Made by a program: the position numbers and the translations under genes. Positions 40,586 through 54,012 of a stretch of DNA of 64,000 nucleotides are shown piece after piece (the stretch's first letter is position 1; every line of letters begins with the position of its first letter). The notes below the pieces were generated by a model, which ran no database searches, was not told the origin of the DNA, and was given only the letters and a program-made list of their open reading frames with translations. The DNA comes from Buxus sempervirens (lineage: Eukaryota; Streptophyta; Magnoliopsida; Buxales; Buxaceae). Where the stretch lies: NCBI GenBank assembly GCA_947561395.2, contig OX387182.1:7736595-7800594 (forward strand). The letters run 5' to 3'.

Positions 40586-42043
40586 TAATGCCTAGAATTC
40601 ACGAATGAAAGACAAAGTGTAGAAAGAGAAAGTGATTATGACTATTAAAAAATGTTAATAAAAATGGAAATTCAAATAGAAAAACAATAGCCCAAAATGA
40701 AATTCAAAGAAGGAAATTCTCTGTCTTGATGAATAATTGTTAATTTGCCGGATCAATGTTCGTGATTAGGACCATATATATCACAGTATAAGGATTAGAG
40801 GAAGGAGAGGGATTAGAGAAATCGTGAGAGAGAAAAAAACCGAAGACTTAGAATTTAAGTGCTAAAATTTCATAAGAAATGAAATTTCATAGCGTATGGT
40901 CAAACCCATGCTCTCAAAATAGGCGAAGTTCCATGTTCTAACTGAGAAATCGAAAATTAATATTTCCCTGAGAACCTTATTATCATAACATCTTTTACAT
41001 TCAAGCAAACAGAAACTAACTGAACGATAAGTGTTGGAACTTAACAGGCCCTTGTACTAAAATTTTCCTGGGCTTTGTGCTTGTTATGTATGGTCCCTTG
41101 AATCCATTAAAACAATATGAACTGAAATCTGAGATTGATCTGAATGAATCACAAAAGTTGATTTTGGGGATATTTTAGTATTTCTATATGAAAGGTCCAA
41201 AATTTTAACCGGTAGGGGTAGCTATAAATACACCTGTTTCGCTTTAGCCACACCACCTATATTTTTGCAACAAAATTAGCATATATGATTTGAATATTCC
41301 ACTGAAAAGCAAATATCTGTTGAAGGATATTAGTGAAAAATTACAACTATAATTTGTTTTAACCGTTGAAGTTGAACAAAATTGCAAGTTTGAATACAAC
41401 CAGCCCATGAGGATGAAGAAAAATAGAACAATCAAGACAAACATCATAGTCCATATCATAATACACAACTTTAACAATTAATGCAAAAAGACTTAAAATC
41501 ATTACCATTAATTGTATTTATGCTGCACATCATGAAAGGAATACATATATTTGATAAGAATCAAAGAGATCATTTTTAATACTTTGCTGAAGCAGATGTA
41601 GATCCACCTTTCTACTTTGCTTGCCATTATTGTTAAAAGGTGCTTAGAAGACGTAAAGCAAGGAAGGCTGTTGGCTTCAGGAAGAGCAGAAACCACATAG
41701 CAGTCGGTTACTCTGCCGTTTGTGTAGATGTGTTTCTAGAATCCTATTATGCCAATAAAACTTGCTAATTTAAAAATAAATAAAGTGGAATCGAAAATAT
41801 AAGAATAAATATCAATGTTTGCAACTGCATACAAAAGTGAGGAATTTAGCTTATGTATCTCTCTATTTTCCTTTCAAAACCAAGACATGTAAATCCTAGT
41901 ATAATACAGAACCAAATCCAAAGCATATAAGATAACTTACGCAAGGTAAGACATGGGATTTTGGAAGTAAAAAAGACTGCAAAGCAACTTTTACACTTTT
42001 CCAGGCTTGCCACAATAAGGAATTATTTAGTGTAAAACTTTTA
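39499..42043. other. 3' flank of gene 3
   Basis: 39499-41480 is colinear with the 3' flank of gene 5 (62048-64000), with a gene 3-specific interruption around the poly-G tract. No other gene is recognised; the short ORFs differ between the two copies. Confidence 0.7.
40547..40584. repeat. Poly(G) tract of 38 bases
   Basis: An uninterrupted G run follows GGGCCCCGTCAGGCC. The paralogous flank at about 63090 lacks it. It would form G-quadruplexes if real; it may also be a sequencing or assembly artefact. Confidence 0.9.
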
Positions 42044-42677
42044 AGCTCTGTTTGGTAACGCTTTTGCTTTCTTGCTTTCAAAAGTAAGAAAGCAACAAAG
42101 TAATTTTCTGCTTTTCAGAAGATCTTTTGTTGAAGCAAAACCGTTTGGTAAACTTTTGATTTGTTGGTAAGAAGCAAAAAGCATGTTTGGCAATTGCATT
42201 AGCATATGAATTGCTTTTATGCTATTGTATAAAACTACTGTAAATAGTTGATGCATTCTACTTAAAAATAGACTTGACGTATATTCTAACGGTAGTTTTT
42301 TGTAGACCTGGAAATGGGTCGGGTTTGCGTGAGTCATAAAAAACCAACCTGCCAGAAATCGGGTTTAACCCACCAACCCGATTAATATTTTTTTAATTAT
42401 GAAAAATACACCAATAGAAAATAATGTGAATTAGTGATACAATTTAGAGTTAAACAAGACATTATCAAATTCAACAAGTCATTATTGGATTAAATCAACT
42501 CATTTTCTAAATTAGTTATTATCTGCCCTCATTATCGAGTTAAACAGGTCATTACCAGGTTAGATTCAAGTTGATCCGAATACAAATGGGTTACTAAATC
42601 CCCAACCCGAAATCAACCCAACTATTACATGGGTCAACCCAAACCCATTTATTCGAATTGGATTCAAGGGGGTTGGG

Positions 42678-44677
42678 TGTAACGCCCCGGATCCGGGTTA
42701 CGGGAACTAACCCGTAACTCATCACCGAAAGGTTACAATTCCACCCAGAATCACAAAGCCAGAGTAAAGGAAACATGACAAAACAATTAAATATATATAT
42801 ACAGAGTCCACTAAAACCAACTCAAACTAAAAATATTAATCTCTAATCTAATCTCACCTGATCACCGCTTTTACCCTCCGATATCAGCTTTCCAAGGTTT
42901 GAAAACAAAACAAAACAAACGGTCTGAGATACAAATATCCCAGTAAGTAGCCCATGCATGCTCATAAACATTTTAACATTTTTAAAATATGATTCAGATT
43001 AAAATATGCATCAATCGACAATAACTGAATAAACAGAATAATTCCACGATAATATATCAATAAACACAAAGTAACCAGAATAAATCAACATATCATAGCA
43101 GGACTCATGACGTAAGACTGTCTTTAACCAGGGTAATCACAATGTCCACTATGCCACCTCCCGGCTTAGGTGCGAAGCCGAGTACACGATCATCGTCTTA
43201 TTGCGGGAGAACCCACCCAGTACAGTGATGGGTTGGCAAGAACTACCCAAACATGGTCCGAGTACACGATAAAATGAATGAATAGCCACAGCCAGCCGAG
43301 TACACGATCAGGCCTCACTGAGTACACAGTGGAACACGCGTGCGTGGACAGGGAATTACAACTAGCAAAGAACAATCCCTCCCACTACCTAGCTCCTACA
43401 TGGATCCATATAGCGCTATGCCTACTAGGTTCTAAAATCGAAACCAATCATGAAAATATAGTTAACACAACTAGTTCTGATCTCAACTAAAACATCCCAA
43501 GTACACGGGGCCTCTCAGAGTACACATAAATAAAGCATCTACCCAAGTACATGGGCATCTCAAATTGACTCTCCAGGTACATGGAGAAAAATATATCACA
43601 ACCAAACTACCAACTTTTTTTTATTTCAACAATTATTTTCCTAAAATTTTGTTCATGAAACATGCCAGATTGCATCTCAACTATTAGTTTTCTCTTTACT
43701 TTTATTAAATTGTCATTATCTTATTTTTAAATTAAGTTACAAATCCAAAAATCCATTTTTAAACACTTTTTCCTTAAATTTTGATTTTTCTTTCAAAATG
43801 TAACTAAAATGTAATTAATTTATTTGGGGTTTCAACTTATTTGTTGAATCTAACTAAAATCTAAACTAAAAAGTAATTATTTAGGTTCGGTGTACTAATG
43901 TATTAATACAGTAAACGTTTTACACTAAAATGTAATTCTTTTCTAAAATAATACATCAATTGTTAATTACGTTATCATTTTTGCACCAAATTGTAGTTAT
44001 TTTTCAAAACCCTTCTAGGAGCCAACCAGTCACGATTTTCCTCATTTCAGCCCTTGCTTTTATCATTTTCAAAGGTTTGTCTTGCTTCCAAATAATCTAA
44101 AAACAATTGCAATCACTCCAGGCTATATCAAACTGAAATTTAAGCTTGAAATTTGAGACTAACCATAAGATTCCAACATAAAATAAATCAGCTCATCTTA
44201 TAAAAACGAAAAAGCAAGAGGAGAAAAATAAAAGCTACTTACCTTAATCCGACCTCTTCTCTTCTTCCTCTCTCCTTATTCTCCTCCTCTTCTCGGCGCT
44301 CCTCGCTCACCTCAAACCCCTTTCTCCCTGCGGCTTCTCCAACAAGAGACGAACAGAAAGTTCTTCCCCCGATTATATTATATCTATTTAATCTACTTAA
44401 ACAATTTTAAACAGAGAAAAATAACAAAACAAAAAAAAACTGGTTAAACCAATAACCAATAAACCGGACCTCCTAAAATAAACTGACCGAACTAAACCCA
44501 ATTAAACCCCTTCAAAAGAACCGAACCAAACCACTAAACCATCTAACCCAACCCAACCCATTAAATCAAATACTCAAATGAACCTTCCAATCCTTAAATC
44601 AATTTAATTAATCTAATTAACCCTTAATTAAAATATTCATTCTTAATTAAAATTTCCTAAAACTTCAGGGTTTTACA
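42678..44677 (-). mobile_element. Solo LTR, 2.0 kb
   Basis: The ends on the + strand are TGTAACGCCCC and GGGTTTTACA, flanked by a perfect 5-bp duplication TTGGG (42673-42677, 44678-44682). No second LTR or internal region is present, so it is a solo LTR left by unequal recombination. End motifs and the conserved hairpin region relate it to the LTRs at 16984-25952 and 48340-52529, but most of its sequence differs. Confidence 0.9.
43158..43586 (-). repeat. Mini-hairpin array in the 2.0 kb solo LTR
   Basis: + strand coordinates. The outer pair is CTCCCG (43158-43163) with CGGGAG (43204-43209). AACCCA (43210-43215) pairs with TGGGTT (43229-43234). Then CACTG AGTACA CAGTG (43316-43331), CCC AAGTACAC GGG (43496-43509), CCCA AGTACA TGGG (43542-43555) and CTCCA GGTACA TGGAG (43571-43586). 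The loop is AGTACA or GGTACA throughout. Confidence 0.75.
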
Positions 44678-44757
44678 TTGGGTTGATTTTGGGTAGGTCT
44701 ATTTTTCAATGCTTCTCTTGAAATCAATGAAATTGCTTTTTTGCTCTTATTGACAGG

Positions 44758-45812
44758 GAAAGAAAACCAAACCCAAGATCGAGATGTTGCTACCTACAAT
44801 ATTTGAAGGATCTTTGATGTAGTTTAAGATTGTGCAGCTCTAGTGTGAGCATGGGTGTAAATGCTACTAGAGAAGGGTTCTCTGGTGCATGGAACTTGTG
44901 TTGGCATAGTGTTGCCTATTGTGGGAGAATTGGAAAGACTACAACAAGCTAATACTTAATGTTAAAGTCTTGATGGCTCAAGTCAGGGGCTATGTGTGGT
45001 CATGCTAGCAAAGAAGGCTAGACGGTCTTACAGTCAAGTACGCCACTAGAGCGATCCAACTTATGGCTAGGATCAAACGCCCTTGAATCCCACTTTAGCG
45101 ATCAGCAGGGATCAGACTTTCCCGCATTCCCATGAGTACTCGTATGGGGTTTAGGGTATTGCAACCCATGGGGTTCCTTGGTCCCCAACTCTTTTAATTT
45201 AAGAGACTTAAACCCCAGAAATTCCAACCTTCGAAGTAGTTGTGAATACCATGTAGGGAACCGATCACATTAATTGCCTAGGGTAGAATACTCGACTCAT
45301 CCTTTTCCAAAACACCATGAATTAGGTAAAATATTAACTACCTCCAATGGGTCTGTCCATCATCTAGCGGATTAATATCACGCTAGGTATACCCATGCTA
45401 AAGCATGCTAGTTCATTAAGGTCAATTATTAATAGGACCGTCTTTGTGGTTTAGTACTTCACCATTATATTCTAAAATGAATATTCCATTCACTTTTTAT
45501 GTAACACATTTGTGCTTTAAGAAATAGTCCATTTACTGTTAAATAAATATAAATACACCTTGATACATATATGTTTGAAAGATGAAACCGAATAACTAGC
45601 AAGTTAATTTTTACCCATTAATGAATTTCGCTTTTTCATCTATTTAAGCATGATTGTACCATAAAACCAAGACAAAAATCATTCTCATAGTTACACACTG
45701 ATTTAAGCCCCTCACGTGTTTTTATAGTAACAAAACCCTTGAGACTTGCTATTAATAAAAGAAAATCGATATCAACAATTTCACAAGAGTTCTAACACTT
45801 GTGCTTAATAAT
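44758..45812. other. Intergenic sequence without recognised content
   Basis: No ORF over 80 codons with family features and no TIR or LTR ends were found. It may be old retroelement sequence. Confidence 0.4.
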
Positions 45813-46554
45813 TAGAGTTGTAAGTAGGGCGGGTTGGGCTGGGTTTTGATGAATTTGGGCTCAACCTAATCTAAAATCAATATGCCCAAACTCACCTTGG
45901 TTCGATCTAAACCCAAACTGCTTGAACCCAAACCCAACCCTAAAATTATTTCTCGAGTTCAGGCTGGGTTCAGGTTGGCCCAAATTAATGGGATCTATCA
46001 AGGATCTAATGAAATATAATAGCAAAGGCAACAAGTCTATAATGTTTTTAGTATAGGAAAGCAAAAAATTGAGTTTTTAAATTATAACATTTCTAAGATT
46101 TATTGACCAAATTATAAGACAACACATTTAACATTATGAAAGAAATACTTACTGAAAATGTGGTCCTTTGTAAATCTCAAGTCATTATCCATACAAAGGT
46201 TAACATTATCAAATTTCCTAAATCTTGAAAATGTTATAAGTTTGAAGCTTTATACTCAATTCTATAGAACCTTATCTATTGGGGAATTGATTGGAAAAAT
46301 AGGGAGGAGGGCTTGGAGTTTGAAAAAACTTAGGAAAAAGATGAGGTTTGCAATAAGTCATTTAACCTTGGCTTTATATACTTCGGGCTTTTTGGGTTTT
46401 TCGGGCTATGAGGTGCAAATCCAAGCCCAACCCACACTCAAGTTTGGGCCTAAATTTAAGCCCAACCCAAACCCAAAATAAAACCTTAGATTGGGCTATT
46501 ATTCGGGTTGGGTTGGGCGGGCTTAGGGCAGGCTAGACAAAGCTTACAGCTCTA
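45813..46554. mobile_element. hAT-like non-autonomous element
   Basis: The terminal inverted repeats are TAGAGTTGTAAG and CTTACAGCTCTA, which fit the hAT consensus. The flanking 8-mers are TTAATAAT (45805-45812) and TCAATAAT (46555-46562), a 7/8 match. The interior is rich in GGGTTGGGC and GCCCAACCC words; the 107-codon ORF inside has no family resemblance. Confidence 0.78.
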
Positions 46555-46562
46555 TCAATAAT

Positions 46563-48000
46563 GCAACAACAACTTCCAATCATCATATTCATTTAAAAAT
46601 TACATTTGAAACTTACAATTTCAACTCATTAACCAACACAACCCAAATACCCAAATTTTAAATTGTAATCGTTCAAGTATCCCAATTTATATATGTTTAC
46701 ATCAATGTGACTTTTTGTTTAATAAAACCACCATTCAATACCTGTATGTACGAATAATGATTCCGCTCTCTAAAAAAATTAATTTAAAACAATGTCAACT
46801 CAAACAAAAGAGCACCATATAACACTCAAATGGAATTATGATTCTGCACATACCCTAATTTCTAAATATGATGACAATCCGAATTGCTTTTTCTTACAAC
46901 ACTAGACCTGCAATCATAGATACCACGTCCCTACTTTATTCAACCATTCATATAATAATCCATGAGTATAAGTTGAATTCGGTCCAAACCACCCCCTCTG
47001 ATAGGAACTAATCAAATATTCAACGAATTCCATCCATACGATTTTAAAGGTTCAACAAAACCTGCAAGTTAATAAAGTATTCAACGAATTCCATCCTTGC
47101 GTTTAGGGTCAACAAAACCTACAAGTTAGTAAAGTATTCAACGAATTCCATCCCTACGTTTAGGTTCAACAAAACCTGCAAGTTAGTAAAGTATTCAAAT
47201 ACAAAACCTGCAAGTTAGTAAAGTATTCAAATACCATCCCTACATTTAGGTTCAACAAAACCTGCAAGTTAGTAAAGTATTCAACGAATTCCTACGTTTT
47301 AAAAGTTTGAAAAAAACATGAATTGATTTATAATAAACAATAAAACCCCATTTAAGCAAAGATTCCCCAACCTTCATTCAATGACTAGATCAAATAAAAA
47401 AAAAAAAGAGGATTGTAAGAGACAATGCAAAGAATCATAAAAAAATACATTAATCCTACTCACCTTAACACCCAAACCAATTTTCCCTCACTTTCTTCTT
47501 CTCCAAGACCTCTAGCAACAGTCCATGTCTTGCAGCCACCAACAATAAGGATTAGGGTTGCTTCACCCTAATATTCCTTTAATAAGAAGGGTTCAATCTC
47601 AACCATCAATTTTTATTAGATATAAAGAAACATACGGTGCGATATGGTGTGTGCTCATGCACACAAATCCTATACCACATCCACCCAAAATGTAATAAAA
47701 CAAAGACTATAAAGTCTTAGTCAAACTCAAAATGTAATAAAACAAAGACTATAAAGTCTTTGTCAAAATTTCAAACTAAGCTTGACTAGGACCTTACAAT
47801 GACAGATTTTGCTGTATTGTAAGTCCTTCTCAAAACAACGCAATAGATAACGCCTAAAGTGGCTTAAAAACTTGGTATCACGATCAAAGAAGACTATGGT
47901 ACACCATGTAGATGTACAATCTCTTTGGAGAGTAGATGTACAATGGGGCTAGCTGATTATATTTAATTCAGATTATATTTAACAAGGTAAAAAAGTTTAA
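46563..48000. other. Intergenic sequence with two small tandem repeats
   Basis: It contains the minisatellite at 47012-47300 and a 42-bp unit (TGTAATAAAACAAAGACTAT) present twice at about 47687-47767. No gene is recognised. Confidence 0.5.
47012..47300. repeat. Minisatellite, unit about 57 bp, about six copies
   Basis: Units start TATTCAACGAATTCCATCC and include TTCAACAAAACCTGCAAGTT. Starts are at 47017, 47078, 47135, 47192, 47224 (shortened) and 47278. Confidence 0.9.
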
Positions 48001-48253
48001 GTTGAAAAAATTTAGTAAGGCTTCGACAAGTGGCCTATGATTGTTGTTCGTTCCACATGAGAAACGGAAAACTGGGGTTTCAAAGGGAATGGGATCTCAA
48101 TAGCACTTATTATTGGAATGAACTGATACCTAATCTATTAGAAAAGTTATGGTCTTGGAGAGTTGCCTGGAAGTGGGAGCTAAGACCAAGGTCCAAGGAT
48201 AAGCGTTTAAAGCACTTTCAGATTTCTTCTTTCTCATGGGTCAATTTTCTCAG
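48001..48253 (+). repeat. Segment shared with the gene 3 upstream region
   Basis: About 250 bp match 35561-35810 (for example AGAGTTGCCTGGAAGTGGGA in both). In gene 3 it lies 0.6 kb before the start codon; here it abuts exon 2 of gene 4 at 48254. The 77-codon ORF across it is not kept in the other copy. Confidence 0.75.
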
Positions 48254-48870
48254 GGGAAAGTGAAACAAGCCAAGAACTGTTATTGTTTGATTTGGGTACA
48301 AGCAATAAAGCAAATGATAGCAATTACAGTGATATAAGTTGTAACGCCCCGGATCCAAGTTACGTAGATAAAACCGTAACTTATCTCCGAAGGTTATTAT
48401 ATAACCCAAGATAGCAAATCAGAGTGAAGGAAAAACATGAATTAAATAATAACTATAAAATCAGAGTGCACTATAACCCAAGCTCCAATATGAAATACCA
48501 TAACCGAAGCTAACTCACATGAATCAAGTATATACCCGCTGGTGCCGTCCTTACCAGAATCTGAAAACAAAAAAAAAAAAGAAAAGAATGAGATACGAAT
48601 ATCCCAGTAAGCAGCACATGCATGCTCAAATACAGTTCATCAGTTTTAAAATATGATACAGTTGTAAATCATGCAACAGAAACGATAACACCTCAGTTCC
48701 GAATAATCCGAGTAATTCAATAGTAATCCAATCAATCAGTATGAGATACCAGAATAATCCAGTATAACAAACATATCTGTAATCAATCAAAACAATAGTT
48801 GTTGGGTCAATGCAGGACTCATGAAATAAGACTGCCTTTAACTAGTGTAAGACCATGCTCACTATGCCAC

Positions 48871-49274
48871 CTCCCGGCTTATGAGCGAAGCCGAGCTACA
48901 CAGTCATCGACTTATTGCGGGAGAACCCATTTAGATACAGTAATGGGTTGGCATGTACTATCCCAAACATAGCCGCAGCCAACCAGATACAGAGAAGGCC
49001 TCATCGAGATACACAATGGAACGCGTACGTGAACAAAGTGTTACGACTAGCAAAGGACAATCCTTTCCACTATCTAGCTCCTAACATGGATCCATATCGA
49101 GCTATACCCACTAGACTCTAAAACCAAAACCAACAGAGAAATCCAGTAAGCACAACTCATCTCATTCTCAATCACATCATCCCGAGATACACGGGCCATC
49201 TCCGAGATACACGGAGGAAAACAACATCTCGAGATACACGAGGCATCACAAACTGTCTCTCCAAGTACATGGAG
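48871..49274 (-). repeat. Mini-hairpin array in the 4.2 kb solo LTR
   Basis: + strand coordinates. CTCCCG (48871-48876) pairs with CGGGAG (48918-48923), and AACCCATT (48924-48931) with AATGGGTT (48942-48949). Then CCCG AGATACA CGGG (49181-49195), CTCCG AGATACA CGGAG (49200-49216), CTCG AGATACA CGAG (49228-49242) and CTCCA AGTACA TGGAG (49259-49274). The element is transcribed from the minus strand. Confidence 0.78.
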
Positions 49275-50904
49275 TAAGACCACTTCAAAACCAGAAAACC
49301 AATCATTCATAATCAGTTTAAAATCCTCTTTCCGTAGAATCCGCTTAAAACCGGTGCAACGTAAAAAAGTTCCATTATCATGACAATTCTGTCTAATCCG
49401 CGGTGAAATCCAATATTAACAATCAAGATTTAACTACATTCACAAGATCAGAAATTATGGACACATCTTTATTCGAATAATAAGTTTTACAAGCTTTTTC
49501 TAATAACTTCCATCAAACCCCTTTGGGAGTCAAAATTTATGTACAAGTGTTATTCCAGACTAAAACGGTAGTTTCATATACTAAAAATCAGATTTCAACC
49601 TTATAATAATTTTAGTTTTGTTTTACTCATTATAAGTCCAAACAAGAGATTTTCCCAATAATATTTCATAAAGATTTCTTTATAGATCAGAATTTAACAA
49701 AAATGTAAAGTCTTGGTTAAACCGGCAAAACTTAGTGTTTAAACCTAAATTTAATTGTTATTATTGAACAAACTATTATTAGTTTGCTTTAGTTCAAAAG
49801 AGAAATTTATATGCCGAAATATAAAATATTATTCTTATTTAACCAAAATCTGGTTCAGCAATGACAATTCTTAATAGGCATCTAAATTGTGCTCTTTACT
49901 ACACTCCACTTCCTATAATTATTCTTATCTACTAATGCCAGCAAGTTCCTATGTATTTTACAAATTCCAAGTATGAAGGTTAATCATAATTCAGTTTTCC
50001 TAACATCTTTCCCAAGACCATGATTCAATAGCCTTTCCTACTTACATACTTACCCACATAAACCTCAGCTCCAGCACATATGATTAGCTCCAACTCACCT
50101 AGTTTACCCCCTTTTTAGTGCTTAACCAATTTCCTAAATTTCCTTTCTTTAAGTCACTACATTTTCTGATTTAAGGTAGGAAAAAGGGCAGCTGGCCGCC
50201 AACTCCTATCAAGGTGGCAGCACTCCACGCAAGAGAACATTTCCCACTTAAGATGTCCTTCTACCAATTTCTGCACCAAAACCACAAGGACCACTTTATG
50301 TTATTAAAATACCATGGATTTAACTAAAATACTAACCACCTTGACTGTAGATCAGTGGCTGTTGGCTTACTCAACAGCTGCCAACATCTATGGTTATGCT
50401 GCTGGAAATAATCTCTGAGAAGGTTGGCTCCAGCTCATAATTTAATTAGCCTCAAACCAACCCCCTTAGACTAGGATTGAACCTTTCATTTCCACCTGGT
50501 TTTTCTGTATTGATCAATCTACTTCAATACTAAACATGTCGCACAACCAAAATTTATTAGTTATACGTAACAGCGCCTAGGAGATTCCCTATTGTCTTAC
50601 TCTAATAGTTTCAGCTTTTACAACTTGGAATTCACTCAGATTTCTCCACATTTATATGCTCTTCAAGACTCCTTACCTCCTTATAGTTGAGTTATCTAAG
50701 AGTTAAATCTTTAAAGAAATTCTTAACCATCACATAATTTTAATTAATATGCTGCTGGTGCTGACCCAGGTGAAGTAGGCGTCAACTACCCATTAACCTT
50801 CAGCTGTCATGATTTTCCAGCACCTTGGCATCCAAAGCAACACTTGCTCACTTGATTTTTTTATCACTAATTTCATTCTAATTAGAACCCCTACTAGCTC
50901 AACA

Positions 50905-51334
50905 AAATCCCCAGCACCTTTGCATTCAAAGTAATCCATGCTCAACAAAATCTTAAGATAGTGGTAATGTAATATCAGGAAATTCAGCAATTCCCAGCTC
51001 CTTGGCATTCAAGAAATACATGCTCAACATAGTCTTAAGATGGTGATAATGTAATAACAGTAACTCAGCAATTTCCAGCACCTATGCATTCAAGTAATAC
51101 ATGCTCAACCAATCTTAAGATGGTGATAATGTAATAACAGTAACTCAGAAATTTCCAGCACCTATGCATTCAAGTAATACATGCTCAACCAATCTTAAGA
51201 TGGTGATAATGTAATAACAGTAACTCAGAAATTTCCAGCACCTATGCATTCAAGTAATACATGCTCAACCAATCTTAAGATGGTGATAATGTAATAACAG
51301 TAACTCAGAAATTTCCAGCACCTATGCATTCAAG
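50905..51334. repeat. 80-bp tandem repeat within the 4.2 kb LTR
   Basis: TTAAGATGGTGATAATG recurs at 51035, 51115, 51195 and 51275, an exact 80-bp period; a diverged unit starts at 50952 and a partial one before it. The last three units are almost identical, so the array expanded recently. The other LTR copies here do not show it. Confidence 0.93.
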
Positions 51335-53097
51335 ATCAGTATTTTGTACTCAGTTCCAGATCTTCCTTTCTCCAATACAATCACCACTAGTAAAACTCAG
51401 CAATATTAAAATAGATTTGCCACTCAAATTTAACCTAGAACCTTCTTAAATACCTATGCATTTTAGACCTCTCAAACAAAATTAACCTAGCCACTAATCA
51501 AACCACCTACGATAGAAATTTATGCCAAGTTTTTCCAAACCAAAAATCCTGTTACAGCTACATAAATTCTTACTCCAAATATGCCATACGTGATAACTTT
51601 TGCTAGAGTTCATCTTTAGCACAAACATAGAAGTTCTACCACTACAGATCTGCCATGAAAATCTGATCACAGCAACCATCATATCTAAATAAACATGATC
51701 GCCTACAACAGCAGAAAACAGAGTTCGGATTTTCTTTTGCATGTTCATTATCATATCACAATTCATTTTCCTTCTATTTTACACATTCAAATTCAAAATG
51801 AGGATAGCTACTTACATCTGAATTTTGTCTTCCAATTTCTGGAATCTTAACGCATGATTAAATCACTGATTCCTCATTCCCAATCGAATGATCTCACTGG
51901 AAATCACAGTTTAGTTACAAATCAGATCCCCTACGATTTGCATTCCTACTCCAAATAGCAAGAGCATTCCAGGAATTAAAAACCTCATTTAGATAACCTT
52001 ACCCGGAATTCGTTTATCCACAACTTGAATCTCTAAATCAGCATTGGTATCTACCGAATCTGATAGGAGCTTTTCTCTAACAGAAATCCAATCGGCCACA
52101 GCACCATCCTTTGATCTCCATACAACCTTCCACCTCAGAACCAGCACCTGCAGCTCCACCTCTTCTTCTTGCCGAGAGCTCCAAAGTTCCCTTCGTTCAA
52201 ATGCCCAAAAAAAAAACAGCGACTGAACTCTCTTATGCTTATATAGTTTTAAAACATGATGCCATGCTTTGGCACTCCACATTTTTCCCTATACCAGCAG
52301 CTCAAATAAAGATTGCATCTCTTATATTTTGACACCTCATCCAAGCAAAATCCACTAAATACAAATTCTGAAAACTTCTCATACCTTATGACTTAAATAG
52401 CCCGACCCGCACAAGACACTTTTCCGACTTAAACCAATAACCTCCTTTCTCTGCAAAATTAATTAATTACCATTAATTTAATCACTACAATATAAATATT
52501 CAAATTTTCCAGAAATTAGGGATTTTACATAAGTAGGCTCCAAAAGGGACAAAGCCAGCGTGCCAAGTTGCCGTTATTTAGTTTCTCAAGTGTCTCGGCA
52601 GCTACTGATAACTTCTCTGCTACAAATAAGCTTAGAGAGGGTGGTTTTGGGCCTGTTTACAAGGTCACATTAAAAAACTCCTTTAACACTTCCTGTACAA
52701 AATATTGATCTCACATTTAGTTCTCATGCATGAAAATTGTCAAAAACAAACTTAAAAGAGTTCACTTACAGGGTTAATTACAATATGGACAAGAAGTAGC
52801 AGTGAAGAGGCTCTCGAAACAGTCTGGACAAGGATTGATTGAGTTTAGAAATGAGATGTTACTAATTGCACAGTTGCAACATAGGAACCTTGTTCGACTT
52901 CTAGGATGCTGTGTGGAAAGAGACGAAAAGATACTGATCTATGAGTACATGCCCAACAAAAACTTGGATTCTATGCTCTTTGGTCTGTAGTTATTTACGC
53001 TATAGACTTTCCCCTTTTTTTATTCTTGGAAACTAACAGAATTGATTTTATGATTGAGCGTTTGAACCTTCTTGCTTATATTTCTAGTGCAAAATAA

Positions 53098-53343
<246 letters not shown>

Positions 53344-54012
53344 TAGTAAGTAGAAATGTAGATTCTCAGGCAAACACTAACATGCCTAGGTATGAGTATA
53401 TCCATTGCAGCTATTGACATAATTTTTTCATGCTAAAATGTAGTGGTTATATGTCCCCTGAGTATGCTATGGTAGGCCTTTTCTCAGTCAAATCCGATGT
53501 CTTTAGCTTTGGAGTGTTGATGATAGAGATTTTGAGTGGCAAGAAGAACACTAGCTTCTATCATCCTGAGACTCTCTATCTTCCAGGATATGTGAGTGAA
53601 TTAAATGAATTAACCATCTTCTTAGCTATATTTTAGTCTCTTATTCAATTTCATTTTACTATTATTTATTTATTTATTTTTTGTGATTTTGTATTGCCTC
53701 AGGCATGGGAGCTGTGGAAAATTGGTAAGGGATTGGAGTTGATAGATCCGGCATTGTCTTATCCACCTTTGACACCTCTAACATTGAGATACATTAATTC
53801 AAGTAGCACTTCTGTGTATAGAAGAAAGTCCAACTGACAAACCCACCATGCCTGAAGTTTTGTCAATGTTAAGCAATGAATCTATAGCTCTACCTTTACC
53901 TAAAGAGTTTGCTTTTTCAATTGGAAGAAGAGAAGCAATTACAGTTTCGCCAATGGATGGGCCAAAAAATATTTCAATGAACGATGTGACAATTACCATG
54001 GAAGTCCGTTAA

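Larger units (their letters stand above)
42044..44757. mobile_element. Degenerate third copy of the GGCTGCGTTTGG TIR element, split by a solo LTR
   Basis: The left end reads AGCTCTGTTTGGTAACGC and continues with the same subterminal words (AAGCAAAA, TTTGGTAA) and the same ACCCGA-rich interior as 13718-14852. The interior is interrupted by the solo LTR at 42678-44677. The right end near 44740-44757 is only weakly similar, so that boundary is approximate. Confidence 0.6.
48340..52529 (-). mobile_element. Solo LTR, 4.2 kb, inside exon 2 of gene 4
   Basis: The + strand ends are TGTAACGCCCC and GGGATTTTACA with a perfect 5-bp duplication TAAGT (48335-48339, 52530-52534). Removing it with one TAAGT restores the exon. 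It is the same family as the LTRs of 16984-25952 (for example 50013-50080 matches 23932 onward), but more diverged. No internal region or second LTR is present. Confidence 0.93.

Noticed and set aside
45813-46554. 107-codon ORF within the second hAT-like element
   Set aside because: It has no transposase motif or other domain and its C-terminus is a translation of the repeated GCCCAACCC words.
47012-47300. CRISPR-like appearance of the regular repeats here and at 50905-51334
   Set aside because: The units are contiguous tandem repeats without unique spacers, in a plant nuclear genome.
48340-52529. Possibility that the 4.2 kb insertion is a DNA transposon with TGTAA..TTACA inverted ends
   Set aside because: The TG..CA ends, 5-bp duplication and homology to an element with primer site and polypurine tract make it an LTR; the inverted similarity is only 5 bp.
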